From assembly GCA_963575745.1 (NCBI GenBank), contig CAUYUJ010020738.1:397638-461637 (forward strand): a stretch of 64,000 nt of DNA. Direction: 5' to 3'. Source of the DNA: Prorocentrum cordatum (lineage: Eukaryota; Sar; Dinophyceae; Prorocentrales; Prorocentraceae). The notes beneath the pieces were generated by a model. It did no database searches. It was not told the DNA's origin and saw nothing but the letters and a program-made list of their open reading frames with translations. The position numbers were made by a program, and so were the translations under genes. Below, one piece after another: positions 29,180-40,439 of this stretch (positions are counted from its first letter, which is position 1; each line of letters begins with the position of its first letter).

Positions 29180-29460
29180 ATATGCTAGGACGGCGACGAC
29201 GACGACGAAGACGAGGACGAGGACAACGTCGACGACGGCGACCATGACGACGATGGCGAGGACGACGACGACAATGACGACGACGCCGACGACGCCGACG
29301 ACGACAGCGACGATGCCGACGACGACGACGTCGATGGCGACGGCGGTCACGACGAGGACGGCGACGACGACGACGACGACGGGAGACAGCGAGGGAACTT
29401 CTGCCCCCGCGGGGGAGGGCAGCAATTCCCTCAGACGACGATGACGACGACGACAAAGCC
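29180..29460. repeat. GAC/GACGAC trinucleotide tract
   Basis: Long GACGACGAC runs with GATGGC interruptions. Frames read Thr, Arg, Val or Asp according to phase. Confidence 0.85.
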
Positions 29461-29939
29461 CCGAAGCCTCGAGCTACGACAACGACGTCCTCCGCTTGAC
29501 ACTTCCTCACGCATTGTTCGGCCCCCCCCGCTCCCCAGAACTTGGAGGTGATGAGTGATAGGTCGACCCTGCCAAGTCAAGTGTGCCTTTGTCGTATGTT
29601 TAAAGTAATCGGATTCTTTCTCCTTCCCGGCATGCCCGTTGGCATGGTCACAGCATGGCCTTGCGTCCTCTCGGGTGTCTTGTCGCATCAACCCCGTCTG
29701 GTCCTTTCGCAGATCCCAGCTCCCCCGCAGCAATTTGGGCCTGGGCGCTGCCGGGCATCACCTGGCCAGATAGCCGCGCACAATCTACGGTGTGTTCTCT
29801 CTGCCCCAGCAAACGGAGCAAGTGATCCACATGGACATGGGTGGAGGGTCCAGCGGCGATAATAACCCAGCGCACGTCGCACAGCCAGCTCTGGCATAGC
29901 CTGTTCGCGTCAGACATCCACGCGGGCGTGCTCGAGGCG

Positions 29940-30721
29940 CGCGGAGCAGCTCGCGCGCGAGCGATGGGCGTGGAAATCAAGCAGCTCGACCTCTTCGAAT
30001 TGCATCGGGGGGACTGGCTCACCCAGGTGCCGAGCCCCATCTTCATGTCCAACCTTTGCCCTCCGACGAGCCACAGGGACTACTTGCAGTGGCTTTTGAG
30101 GAACTACTTGCAGCCGAACCCGAACGCAGGGGGGGCGGAGGGCTTACTACGAGGTCGTGGCCTTCGAGTCGGTCTTCGCACAATGTCCATCTGCGTATGT
30201 TGTGAGCATCGTGCGGTCGGGCGAATCTCGTCGTGGCGGGGCCACTCCCGTCGTCGAGGCCGCGATGGGGCACGTGCCTGGCTACGTTCCCAAGGCGCGC
30301 AACCATGGTGCGGGAGACGACCTGGCGCCTCTTCAAGGGGGCGGGAACAACAAAGTGCGCATGGAGCTCCACGCCCCCCCCCCCCCCCAGGCCGAGCGAT
30401 TTCGTCTCGGCGAACGGCGACGGCTCCATCCACGTAATTGCGATGTGCGCTGCTGCCTACGCGAATGGCATGAAGGTGGTGTTCCTTGGCGAGTGGGGCG
30501 GGACATTATACATCGGGTGCGCGGTTGGAGTCATGTACCACCAGACAATGGATCATGAAGTGCGTCGCGGAATGGTCTTGCACACGCACGTTCCAAAGCG
30601 TTCCATGAACAACCAGCGCCCTTCCACGCACAAGGAGTTCTACGAGTACGCGGTGCAGTACCGCGCAGTGCAGATCGTCGATGAAGCGACGCGCATGAAT
30701 GCTCCTTGGCCGCAGGGCTAG
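29940..30721 (+). pseudogene. Unknown coding region broken at homopolymers
   Basis: Three successive frames each look coding: MGVEIKQLDLFELHRGDWLT to HRDYLQWLLRNYLQPNPN (29964-30125), then YYEVVAFESVFAQCPSAYVV to PGYVPKARNH (30145-30310), then SDFVSANGDGSIHVIAMCAA through MKVVFLGEWGGTLYIGCAVG to TAG 30719. The switches fall at a G-run (30129-30136) and a C-run (about 30376-30390), so they could be real indels or homopolymer sequencing errors. No family recognised. Confidence 0.5.
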
Positions 30722-30994
30722 GCGGACAGACTCCTTCCACAGGTTCAACCCAATGCGGCGTGCATGCGGCATTGAGCGCAGGTCTGCACCGACGCTGATG
30801 TCCTGCCGCAGATGGTTTTCAGCACAGCTCAGAGTTCCATGGGGGGGCAGGCCCGATTAATTATTGAGCGCCTTGGGTGGCCACTCAGAATCGGCACGCC
30901 CTTCACCCGCTGATGTTCTTAGCATTTTGCATTTTCATTGGCAGCGCTCAGTGCATTATGATGCTCGCCGTTGGTCTCCAGCCTGGCCAGGCAC

Positions 30995-31155
30995 CATGGT
31001 GGATTCGCCAACTGCTTCTCTCAGCACGGTGTATGCTCAGTGGCGGCGTCGAGATTGTTTGGTGTTCTCTCAGTGCGAATGGACGCAACGGTGGTTTCGT
31101 CAACTACTGCTCGTGCGTGTCCCTTGTTCAGTGGCGGCGTCAAGAATGTGGTGGC
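30995..31155 (+). repeat. Tandem duplication of about 85 bp
   Basis: TGGTGGATTCGCCAACTGCT ... CAGTGGCGGCGTCGAGATTG is followed by TGGTTTCGTCAACTACTGCT ... CAGTGGCGGCGTCAAGAATG. Confidence 0.6.
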
Positions 31156-31389
31156 TCGTTCTGGGATTGCCCCAGTGCGCATCGCCACAAGTGTAGGCGC
31201 ACGACGTTTTGCATAAGCAAATAATGAAACAGTGCGGGCCCTGCGCGATTAGAGTCCAGTGCAGTTTGTGGCTGCTCAGTCCGTGTTTTCGCAGTGTTTG
31301 CCGTCTGTGGAGTGGGCCCCCTTGAGACTTGTGTAAGTGAAGCTCGGTGAAAGGGCACGGTGATCAACAGTTGTGTCTCATCGTGCGAC

Positions 31390-32180
31390 GCTGACCAATG
31401 CTGCTAATCCATGCCACGAAGTGCAACCAATGCCATTCGCTTTGTACTGCTATACCATGTCCTCAATGCGACATTGCGGTATGTTGTGGCTGCCGCGTTA
31501 CGCCCGATATGCTATGTTATAAACGGATTCTGGAAACGCGGCATGCTGCACTATGCTGCGCAACGCGATATTATGCAAACGTGTTGCGGAAGTTTGTGCG
31601 TTACGTTGCTATGCAATGTAACAACTTATCATGGACTACTACGAAATGCGTATGAATTGTACACCACAATGGAACATCGTACACCACGTGGAAGCATAGT
31701 TTATATGACAGAGTTTGCTCATGTCGGCCCATTGCACTGCACTGCGCAATCTGGCAAAACATTGCATGGTAGACCACGGCATAGCACGGCCCATCATAGC
31801 ACATCGAAACATACTACACATCATCACGTTTGCATATCATCGCACAGCATCGCATAGCATGCAGCCCTTACACAACCATTGCAGACCATAGGGTGGCATT
31901 GCATACCGCAGCTGCTGTGCACCTTATAGCTTAATGGCAGTAGTTGCATTGCATCTCATTGCATTCAGCACTGCCTGGCATGCTGCGCGTCTGGGTTGAA
32001 CCTGCCTTGCGCCGCAACGCATAGCATACCATGGTGCGCATGCGCATGCTCTGAGATGCTGCGATAAACTGTGCTATGCTATGCCATGATGATCCCTGCA
32101 GCGTTGTAATGCGACGCTATGATATGCTACGATATGCGGTGATGCACTATGCTACGCAATGCAATGCTACGCCGCACAGG
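31390..32180. repeat. Degenerate TATGC/GCATAGCAT repeat region
   Basis: Dense short units (GCTATG, GCATAGCAT, ACCATGGT) in both orientations up to the scaffold gap. ORFs crossing it are not supported. Confidence 0.6.
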
Positions 32181-32209
32181 AGGAGGGGAGGGAGGAGGAT
32201 GAGGAGGAG

Positions 32210-32309
32210 NNNNNNNNNNNNNNNNNNNNNNNNNNNNNNNNNNNNNNNNNNNNNNNNNNNNNNNNNNNNNNNNNNNNNNNNNNNNNNNNNNNNNNNNNNN
32301 NNNNNNNNN
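32210..32309. other. Assembly gap, 100 N
   Basis: Exactly 100 N, the conventional placeholder for a gap of unknown size, preceded by a GGA tract. Confidence 1.
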
Positions 32310-32439
32310 ATTGCGCCCGCGTCGAGCCGAGTGTCAGCCTTCGGCATTAGGGATTGCCGTGTGCAGTCTTGCCACTCTTCGGGTTGCCGCAGCTGGAACC
32401 GTTGGCCTGTTCAGAGCAGGCATCGCTACCGTCGCCATC

Positions 32440-32555
32440 GCCATCGTTGGGTGTGCCACAGGTTGCGCCATAGGCTAATATTTGGTTGCGCCATAGGGTA
32501 ATAGTAGGTTGCGCCATGGGCTAATAGTGGGTTGCGCCACAGGTTGCGCCCTCCG
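32440..32555 (+). repeat. GGTTGCGCCATAGGCTAAT tandem repeat
   Basis: About five units of 22-24 bp with the core GGTTGCGCCATAGGCTAATA. Confidence 0.8.
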
Positions 32556-32714
32556 TCGCTGCCTCTTTGTCCTCGGGGTTTATGGAGGACGCGGGGGGGG
32601 GGGGGGCATGCAATGCCAGACGGCAACCGCCGCCAGCGGGCTAGTGCCCGGGGATGTGGGAATGCCATGTCAGGGGCCCTCCGATTGAGGGCAGCGGTTC
32701 GGGGGAGGAGGAGG

Positions 32715-33085
32715 TATTCAAGTAGACTATTCAAGTAGGCGGTTCAAGTAGGCTGCTCAAGTAGGCGATTTGGGGGCAGTGCTATTCAAGTAGGCTATCG
32801 TGCGTGCCCCTTGCCCGTGTGTCGCGCCGTGCCGTGCCGGGTAGTGCTGTTTGGGGTCTACGTGTCCGTTGAGCTGTTTGGGGTCTACGTGCCCGTTGGA
32901 GTCTACGTGCCGTGCCGTGCCAGGTAGCGCTGTTCGGGTAGCTTTGTGATCCGTCAGTCGCCCATTTCATCCCAAGAACTTGACGAGTTCCCATCACGTT
33001 CCATACTTGACGAGTTTCCATACGTTCCATACTTGACGAATTCCCATTGCGTGCGTTCCATACTCCATACTCGACGAGTTCCATT
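32715..33085 (+). repeat. Three successive short tandem arrays
   Basis: TTCAAGTAGGC units of about 14-16 bp (32715-32800), CTGTTTGGGGTCTACGTG units (32845-32925), and GACGAGTTCCATACGTTCCA units of about 26 bp (32975-33085). The last array runs to within a few bases of the start codon at 33092. The middle array shares its core with the 16-bp array at 35500-35850. Confidence 0.75.
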
Positions 33086-33091
33086 CGCGCC

Positions 33092-33883
33092 ATGGCTGAG
33101 GCAGCGTCTTCAGCGGCGCAGGGGCCACCAGCGGATGGGAGGACAAAACCGGAGTTCCATATTCGGGAGAGGGTACCAGCGGCCACTTACAATTGCGATG
33201 ACTTGCCGTTCGGGCACGCAAAAGATCACATGGTGGAGTACGAGGTGGTACAGAAGCAGAGGCTCGCGATCAAGCCTCGGCCCACAGCTCCGCCGCCCGC
33301 CGACGCATCGCAGGAGCAGCGCCATCTGTTCAAGCGCCCGAGGGGCGACAGCCCGAAGCCGCATCAGGAGAAGGGATCGATCAAAGTGCGGAGGTGCTCC
33401 CCGATGATCACGGCAGAGGAAGGCGAGGGGATAGACTCGTCGGAAGAGGAGGAGGAGGTTACCAAGGAGAAGAAGGACGTTACCAAGGAGAAGAAAGTGG
33501 CGCTGGCGGCCCCGCTGCGAGCTACCGCGTGGCCTGAGCAGGGTGCGACGCCCACGGTGGTGGAAGGCGCTGGTAAAATCACGGTCGCGGGCGCATCGGT
33601 CACCATCGACGAGGCCCTTCTCGGCCACGGTGGTGAATCGCGCCCGCAAGCCCTTCGAGAGCGTTCAGTCTCGCCCCTCGCGGCGTCGCAGATCGCAGAG
33701 GAGGCTCCACCCGCTGCTGCTTCGTCTCCCACGAGCTCGAAGGTTGCCGATAAGAACGACGGCCTTTTCGAGGATCAGGCCGCCAGGAAGTCGCTCAATG
33801 ACGTTCTCCGTGGCATGGGCATAAACCCTGGGGACATTAGCAACCATGTGGTGGATGTCAGCTGGGATGCGCAGGGGTACTGA
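33092..33883 (+). CDS. Unknown charged, low-complexity protein
   Basis: The ATG at 33092 in CGCCATGG is preferred over an upstream in-frame ATG at 33047 that lies in a tandem repeat. The 263-codon product opens MAEAASSAAQGPPADGRTKP and EFHIRERVPAATYNCDDLPF, then has an acidic/lysine stretch (DSSEEEEEVTKEKKDVTKEK, about residues 115-135) containing a repeated VTKEKK. A Ser/Pro/Ala region and an ordered end (KSLNDVLRGMGINPGDISNH) precede TGA 33881. No signal peptide or membrane segment is seen. Composition suggests a disordered nuclear or RNA-associated protein, but this is not more than a guess. Confidence 0.6.
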   Translation: MAEAASSAAQGPPADGRTKPEFHIRERVPAATYNCDDLPFGHAKDHMVEYEVVQKQRLAIKPRPTAPPPADASQEQRHLFKRPRGDSPKPHQEKGSIKVRRCSPMITAEEGEGIDSSEEEEEVTKEKKDVTKEKKVALAAPLRATAWPEQGATPTVVEGAGKITVAGASVTIDEALLGHGGESRPQALRERSVSPLAASQIAEEAPPAAASSPTSSKVADKNDGLFEDQAARKSLNDVLRGMGINPGDISNHVVDVSWDAQGY

Positions 33884-34079
33884 TCTTCCAAACTCTGGCC
33901 GGTACCCTTTTCGAGGGTCGGGACTTGCGGTGCCCAATTCGTTGTTAGGGTCCTTGTATATTGCGTGCCTAGAGCCGACTTCCGTATCGGCCGTGAGCGC
34001 CGACGTTTGCCAATCGCCATTGGCGCCTCTTCCGTCGGAGGCCTCTGAGAGAACATCATGTTCAAACTGTTGTCGCATT

Positions 34080-34335
34080 CGGGCGCTACCGTCATCATCA
34101 TCATCATCATCATCGTCGTCACTACCACCATCAGTACCATCATCATCACTACCACCCCAACTACCGTCACCATCATGCTCATTACTATCGCCATCGCCAT
34201 CATCATTTTTCACAGCTACTACCATCTTCGTCACAAGCATGCCGCCATCACCATCACCACCATTACGACCATCACCACTACGAATGAACACTATCATCAT
34301 CATCCTTACTGCCATCACCGCCATCGCCATCGCAA
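34080..34335. repeat. CAT/CAC trinucleotide tract
   Basis: ATCATCATC and ACCACCATC runs; frames read Ile/Thr, Ser/Pro or His. Confidence 0.9.
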
Positions 34336-34483
34336 CTGGATCACTGGGCACTCGTCACAAGCATCGCCATCGCCATTGCCTCTGAAGAGTCGGTCGCAAC
34401 CCAGTCTGTTTCAAGAGCTGAGTTGGCTCAGAGCCGAGCGCGCGCGGAACGTCCCGACCATAATTGTAGTTCGGTTTTCTGTG

Positions 34484-34750
34484 ATGTCACCGAAGCTTCA
34501 GCCGATAGGGCGCCCAAATTGGGTTAATCGGACCCAATATCGCGTGCTCAAGAAACGCTGTCTCGCGCTGCTCAATAAGCTCAAGTTCGAAAAGGTCAAG
34601 ACTTGGCGTCTCTCCGTCAGGAACCGCGTGATGCGCGCCAGGTTGAACGCCATCTCGAACTTGTCGCAAGTAGCCCCGGCAGCAGACGGCGTGCAGGCCC
34701 AGCGAGACTCGGAGCACCTAGACACAATCAGGGACATCCCACTTGACTGA
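34484..34750 (+). CDS. Small basic ORF, unknown
   Basis: The ATG at 34484 follows the CAT tract. 88 codons, MSPKLQPIGRPNWVNRTQYR, then KKRCLALLNKLKFEKVKTWR and RLNAISNLSQVAPAADG to TGA 34748. The basic helical content looks coding and may be a last exon, but no family or splice partner is evident. From 34751 to 35030 nothing is recognised. Confidence 0.4.
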   Translation: MSPKLQPIGRPNWVNRTQYRVLKKRCLALLNKLKFEKVKTWRLSVRNRVMRARLNAISNLSQVAPAADGVQAQRDSEHLDTIRDIPLD

Positions 34751-35029
34751 TCGAAGTCTGCGGCGGCCCTCAAGAGGCGCTTCCCTTCTGCCGCTGATGC
34801 CGTGAACGGGCTGCGTTCAGTGCAGGGTCATCGTGGGCAAGCGTTCGCGTATAGGGGCATCTCCAGCAGAGAGGTAACCGAGGAGCCTGGCTCGTGTAAG
34901 GCACTCGCGTGTTGAGCCAGCACATGCCGCACATTGCGCGCCCCTTCTGTTGGGGGCCGCGGAGAACAGATGGCCAGCGATGCAGTCGTCGTCTTCATCA
35001 CCGTCGCCTCCTGGGTAGGAGGTGCAGAG

Positions 35030-35420
35030 GCGACGCTACCGCCGCTGCCGTCACCATCGCCACTGCCATCGGCCCCCCATACCACCACCACCACCACCAT
35101 CTCCAGCATCACACATAACATAGCCACCACCAGCATCCTCACCACGACCGTCATCATCGCCTCCATCACCTCTGTACCACTACCATCATCAACAGAAACA
35201 CATCACCATCACCACTAACACCACTACCATCATAAACGCTGCCATCACCACTCGACTTACCGTCACAACTACCATCGCAATCCCCACTACCAGCAGACCT
35301 CTCATCCCCACTACCACCAGCATCGCAATCACAATTATAGTTACCATCACCACTACCTTCATCGCCACCGCTCCCGTTACTATGGTTGCCATTACCAATA
35401 CCATCATCATCAGACCAGTA
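35030..35420. repeat. CAC/CAT trinucleotide tract
   Basis: ACCATC, CACCAC and CATCACC units with gradual divergence. Confidence 0.85.
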
Positions 35421-35499
35421 TCATCACCAGCATCATAATCAGCATCATGCTCCTCGCAACTACCAATGCCAGTGCGACTACCTCCATCACTGCTATAAT

Positions 35500-35850
35500 C
35501 ATCCCGCTGTCTGGGGTCCACGCCGTCTGGGTCCATGCTGTCTGGGGTCCGCGCTGTCTGGGGTCCATGCTGTTTGGAGTCACTGCTGTCTGGTGTCCAC
35601 GTTGTTTGGGGTCCATCAGTTATGTGTGGAGTCTTTGCTGTTTGGGGTCCACTCTGTTTGGGGTCCACGCTGTCTGTGGTCTCTGCTGTTTGGGGTCCAC
35701 GCTGTTTGGGGTGCATGCTGTTTGGGGTCCCTGCTGCCTGGGGTCCAAGCTGTTCGGAGTCCATCAATTCTGTGGTGGGTCTCTGCTGATTGGGGTCCAC
35801 GCTGTTTGGGGTCCACGTTGTCTGCGGTCTCTGCTGTTTGGGCTAAGCTA
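35500..35850 (+). repeat. 16-bp minisatellite CTGTTTGGGGTCCACG
   Basis: About 18-20 units of CTGTTTGGGGTCCACG and variants, with two longer insertions. The unit's core also appears at 32845-32925 across the 33092 gene. Confidence 0.9.
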
Positions 35851-36011
35851 AAGTGCCATTCCTGTAGACCGACCCCAAACGAGTCTGGTTGCGTATTCGA
35901 CGCCGCAGTGGCGACTGCTCATAGCCGTTTTGGCCCTGGGGTTCTCATGGCACCGTCGTGTCGCTCGGGGCCGAAACCCCGCGTGGCGGGAGCCAGAGTC
36001 TGAACGGGGCC

Positions 36012-36239
36012 ATGGGGATCGGTCGCGGCCGCGGCAGGGGCCAGGAACGACCTGATTCACCAGCGTCAGGTAACGAGGCCCTTGTTCCCAAGGCTCTGCC
36101 CAAGAAATCTAAACCGCACACCTCGGCGGGCGCGTCCACGGCGCCGCCCCCGTCTTGCGGCGCGGGCACGACGAAGGGTTCCCGCGGCAAGAGGAAGCCG
36201 AAGTGCGACTTCTGCGGCGAGTGCCAGGACGGCGCCCAG
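36012..36239 (+). CDS. Unknown Cys-motif gene, exon 1
   Basis: The ATG at 36012 (GGCCATGG) opens MGIGRGRGRGQERPDSPASG, then a disordered Ser/Pro/Lys stretch and KPKCDFCGECQDGAQ. If the exon ends at GCGCCCAG (36239), it joins YFDKDACMKCYLYWKR in phase 0, pairing CDFC with CMKC as a likely zinc-binding module. The intron (36240-36964, 725 bp) would begin GA and end CCCGCAG; GA donors are unusual, so the boundary needs transcript data. The intron is largely family A repeat. Confidence 0.6.
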
Positions 36240-36289
36240 GAGACCAGGGGAAAGGGTTCAAACAACGGGCGCGGGGCACCCTCTTGAGC

Positions 36290-36900
36290 CGTATGGAAGC
36301 CCTTCTCTGGCTTCCCCTGGGCCGTCATGGAGGGGTCTTAGGGGTGCCAAGTTGTTTGCGGCAGTCGCGGGCCTCAAACAGGTACCTCGACTGGTTTGGG
36401 ACCAGATTCTTTGGCCTCGGGACGTATTGGGGGTATCTTGGGCCGTATTGGGCCGCTCTCCTGGGGCGTCCTGGATGTCTCCCGGTCTGTATTCGAGCGT
36501 TCTGGAGGCCACTTCTTCAGCTTTTGGAACGCTCTGGGGCAGTCCTGGAGCCTCTTAGTCCGTCCTGGGCAGTATCGGAATTCTCTCGGGGGCCTCGTGG
36601 GCCGTGCTGGGGCCCTCCTGGGGCCTCTCGGGCCCCTCGGGCCGCCTTAGAATCATCGTCGGAGGCCGTCTTGAAGCAGCTTAGGCCGTCTTGAGGCCAT
36701 AGTGGCCCGTCTTGGAGCGCGTGTGTGGACCCTCTCGAAGCTTCTTGGGCCGTCTGGAGCTGGCAGGGTCTTCGCTGCCATCTCTGCGGCACAATGGGCG
36801 CTCTCTCGGAGCGTTGTTTCGAGGCCCCCAGAGGCCGCATTCTGAAGGCTTCGTGAGAGACAATTGGTGCGCGTTGGATGCGAGGCCAGAAGACTTGCCA
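36290..36900. repeat. Family A minisatellite inside the 36240-36964 intron
   Basis: GTCTTGGGGC, CTCTGGGGCAGTCCTGGAGC and similar 15-bp-period units; the WGPSWG-type ORFs here are spurious. Confidence 0.7.
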
Positions 36901-36964
36901 ATTCAACTCCCTACCTCCCCTTAGTCCGCTTTCATGCCATGTTTGAATTGCGCCCTGCCCGCAG

Positions 36965-39900
36965 TACTTCGACAAGGACGCCTGCATGAAATGCTACCTC
37001 TACTGGAAGCGCCACCACGGCTACATCCCGAGGGTAGATGCCTCGAAGATGTACCGAGAGGACGATAGCTTCAAGGAGTGCTGGAACAACGGCATGAAGG
37101 CCGAGGCAGACGGGCCATCTCGCTCACGTTCGGCGAGGGGGAGGTGACATCCAACAAGAGGTTCCGCGTCGTGTACCGCGCGTCTTTCCTCCCCCTCGAG
37201 CTTGGCGAGTGCAAGGGCAAGTTCGGCGTCTCCCCCCACGCGCTCAAAGTGAAACCCACGAGCGCCACTGACCTCGATGGCAAGGCTCGGAGCGTCTACC
37301 TGGTGGGGAACCCAGCGAGGCCAGACGTGGAGATGGACATTGAGAGGGTCGAAGAGGTGACCAAGAAAGACGGCGTCTGGAAGACCAGGGCTGTGTTCGA
37401 GAATGAGGCCAGCAGGTTCTACGACAACGAGACGGAGAGGGTTCGCGACGAGAGCGCGCTTGGCTTCGCGAAAGCGCTCACCGAGGAGGAGATCAGGACG
37501 AGAAGCGCCAGGGTCCCTCCAGCTCATCAACCCGATGGCGGTGGAGATGATGATGATGATAACGATGGCAGTGGCTCGGGCGACAGCGACGCCGGCGGCG
37601 GTTCGGGCGACAACGACAGGCCAGGTGGGCCTGATGGGGGCGGTTGCCTCGAGCCTGAGGCCTCCAACGCGCGCCATTTCCTGTCGGATCTCTCCGTGGA
37701 TCTCAGGTCGGCGGCGCCGCCGGCGGGCCTGACCACTCTTGCCAAGGGTGCCGAGAGCGACGCCGCATCAGTGCTGGGCGGGGGCAGTCAGTTTTGTCGC
37801 AAAGCATCCTTTCAGCGCGGCCCCTCTTCCGTCTACGGCGCCTACGGGACAGGCGAGGATCTCGACGACGGCCCGCCCGCCAGGAACGCCAGGGAACACG
37901 TGGCGAAGCTGAGCATCTGGGCCATCCTGGACCACAAGAAGAAGGGCACCCAGATGCAGAACGCCAGGGAGTTCCTGCAGAAGGAGCCTGACGCACCCGA
38001 CGCTGATATGCTGCAGGAGAGGATAGAGTTGGCGGCCAAGTGCACGCAGTTTCATCGCGGCGGCGTCTTCGAGGTCAGCCTCACGGGTGACAACAAGACC
38101 TGCGAGGACTTGCTCAACTCTGGACAAGGGATCCCAGCGGTTGCCAAGCAGTACATCCTCGACAGGCGCGTCAAGATCTGGCAGGAGGACCCAGATAGCT
38201 ACAACAAGATTGACGAGATCATGGACATCGTGTTCCCTTGGGACAGGGCGATGGCGAAGGACAAATCCTCGGAGAAAGAGAAAGGTGAAATGGGGCCCTT
38301 CGCGTGTACGTATGGCCCGACGAACCCCAAAGTGCGTGCCTTGGACATCTCCGAGTCGGAGAAAGCTCTGAAGTTCGGTGAGACCGTAGTTAAGGTCATA
38401 CTGGCGCCGATGCTTAAGATCGGCCAGAGCGGCACGGAGCAGGTGATCAACTTCTCCAAGGGCTTCCCGGCCCACTTGCTGAACATGCCAGGCGATTGCG
38501 CGGAAGAGACATTGGCCAACGTGGTCACCGAGCTGCTCACGTGCTTCAGGGGGATCCTGGTGATGATGTTCCAGACGGTGGACGGCGGCGGGTCCCGCGA
38601 TGACTTCGCGGACCTGGCGACGCCGCCGAAGCAGTGCACCTTAGCCCAATCGCCGGCCGTAACCATCCGCTCACAGCCATACTGGAATGGTCAGAAGGCT
38701 AACTACCTGAAATACAGAAAGCCTCGCGAGAGGGCTGAGCCCCGCCTCCAGGAGATCAAGACCGCATTGGCACCAGGTGCAGCGGCCGTACCTTTGGACA
38801 CGTTGAAGGCGTACATGGAGAGCATCTACATGCTGAAGGGCGAGCTGCCTGAGGACGCGTTCGATGGCATCATGGGTCCGCTGAAGGACTGCGCACTGCA
38901 CAACCTTGCACTCATTCACGACAAGCTGAGCTCTGCAGATGGGCCGTTGGACGCCCTGAGCGCGTATGAGACGTTCTTCTTGGTGTCATGCAATCTCTTC
39001 CCTCGGAGGCCGAATTCAAGCATGCCATGGAGGACGTGCGGGATAGGAGAGCGGGGGTTGCGAATGAGACGTTGCTGATGGATCTGAAGGCGGCGTGCGA
39101 AGCCGCCGAGGCGGTGACCAGCTTCGAGGCACTCGTGGCCAAACAGGACGCGTTGGGATTATCGCTGTCGGCCGCGAAAGGGCTGCGCGAGTGCCCGAAG
39201 CTCAGCGCGCTGGGCGTGGACTTAGCCACCCTCGCGATGGTCGACGGCATCGTCGCGTCCCTCTGTGGCCCTGACGGCTTCGCGGATGCCGCTTGCAGCA
39301 AGTTGATGGTCACCAGCCTGCGCATGCTGAAGCCGTGGGTTCCAGCGAGCACCCATTCCATGAAGGGCGTCTCCGTCAGCTCATTCCTCGAGGTGTTCGG
39401 CGAGGCGCTCGACCTGGGCGAGCGTCGCCGTGCGACTGAAGTGAAGCACGGGAGCTTGGTCGAGGACCTCGCGAATAAGATCCCGCTGGAGGATGTGAAG
39501 GAGATGTTCGCGCTCGTCGGCCCCTTCAACACGAAGCTCGACGCATTGGACGAGCAATTGACGCAGAAAGGCGCCGCCATCAACGCTGCTGGCATCCACG
39601 TGTCTTTGCCGAGCATGCGTGCGCTCATCAGTGGCATCGTCGACCAGAAGCTGGACCACAACAAGATCAAGATCGAGGACTACTCAGGCGACGCTGAGGT
39701 TTTGACGACTTGGGCAGGCGGCTGCAACGGTAAGATCTGGTCGGAGAAGCTCAAGCCTGATGTCAAGAACGCGCTTGTTGCTACGAAAGCGCGCTGCGAC
39801 AAGACGCTCTGGAACATTCCAGCCAAGATGCTGGTGGACCTCGCGGCTCAGGTGGAAGAGAAGTGGCGTCAGTTGAAGGAGAGGAAGACGATCCTCGAGG

Positions 39901-40181
39901 TGGGCCGTTCGCAGACCGTGTTCCCACCGTATCAGTTCGTGGTCGATGCGGTCAACGTTGTGCAGAGGGCGCTTGCGACGATCTTTGAGGGCAAGGTCAT
40001 CGTTTCCGCCGATGCGTTGAAAGACAACCTGGTGCAGATGAAAGCAGCGATCGGCGGCTACAAGAAGAAGGCTTCGACTTACGATCTGTGGGATGACAAG
40101 CCGTTCCAGATATGGGCGAAGGCGGTTCCAGCGGTTTTGGAGATAGAGAAAAAGGCCATGGCGATGATAAGGATCTCGTGA
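36965..40181 (+). pseudogene. Unknown Cys-motif gene, main exon with two frame breaks
   Basis: Three frames in series: 36965 to about 37112 (YFDKDACMKCYLYWKRHHGY; FKECWNNGMKAEADG), about 37113-38990 (ISLTFGEGEVTSNKRFRVVY; VEEVTKKDGVWKTRAVFENE; an acidic GDDDDDNDGSGSGDSDAGG linker at about 37530-37610; AREHVAKLSIWAILDHKKKG; RDDFADLATPPKQCTLAQSP), and about 38990-40181 (SLPSEAEFKHAMEDVRDRRA; FALVGPFNTKLDALDEQLTQ; ending AMAMIRIS, TGA). Each switch equals loss of one base, at about 37111-37116 (GGGCC) and 38985-38995. Repaired, the gene would encode about 1,150 residues. The rest is long, clean and coding-like, so these could also be assembly errors in a live gene. No known function. Confidence 0.65.
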
Positions 40182-40439
40182 GACGATGGGCCAGCGCAGA
40201 CTCTTTGCAGCCAGTATAAGACACTACGCGCGAGCGCAGAGCCAGAGCTTCGCATACGCAGCTTGAGGCGAGGGAGCTACCCATGCCATGGGCCATGGGA
40301 CGGGGAAGCGGCCTGCGAGAGATCTACATTCCCCCGACTGGGGGCATTTCCTTCACTGTTGGTGGAACATCCAGCCCTGGCTGGTTATTCCCTCCCCATC
40401 CATCCTTATCCTCTTCCCGGGGTGAGTTCGAAGGAGGAG

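Noticed and set aside
28847-29510. Val- or Arg-rich ORFs across 29180-29460
   Set aside because: Phase variants of the GAC repeat.
33665-34351. Minus-strand Asp/Met-rich ORFs
   Set aside because: Antisense of the CAT tract and of the 33092 gene.
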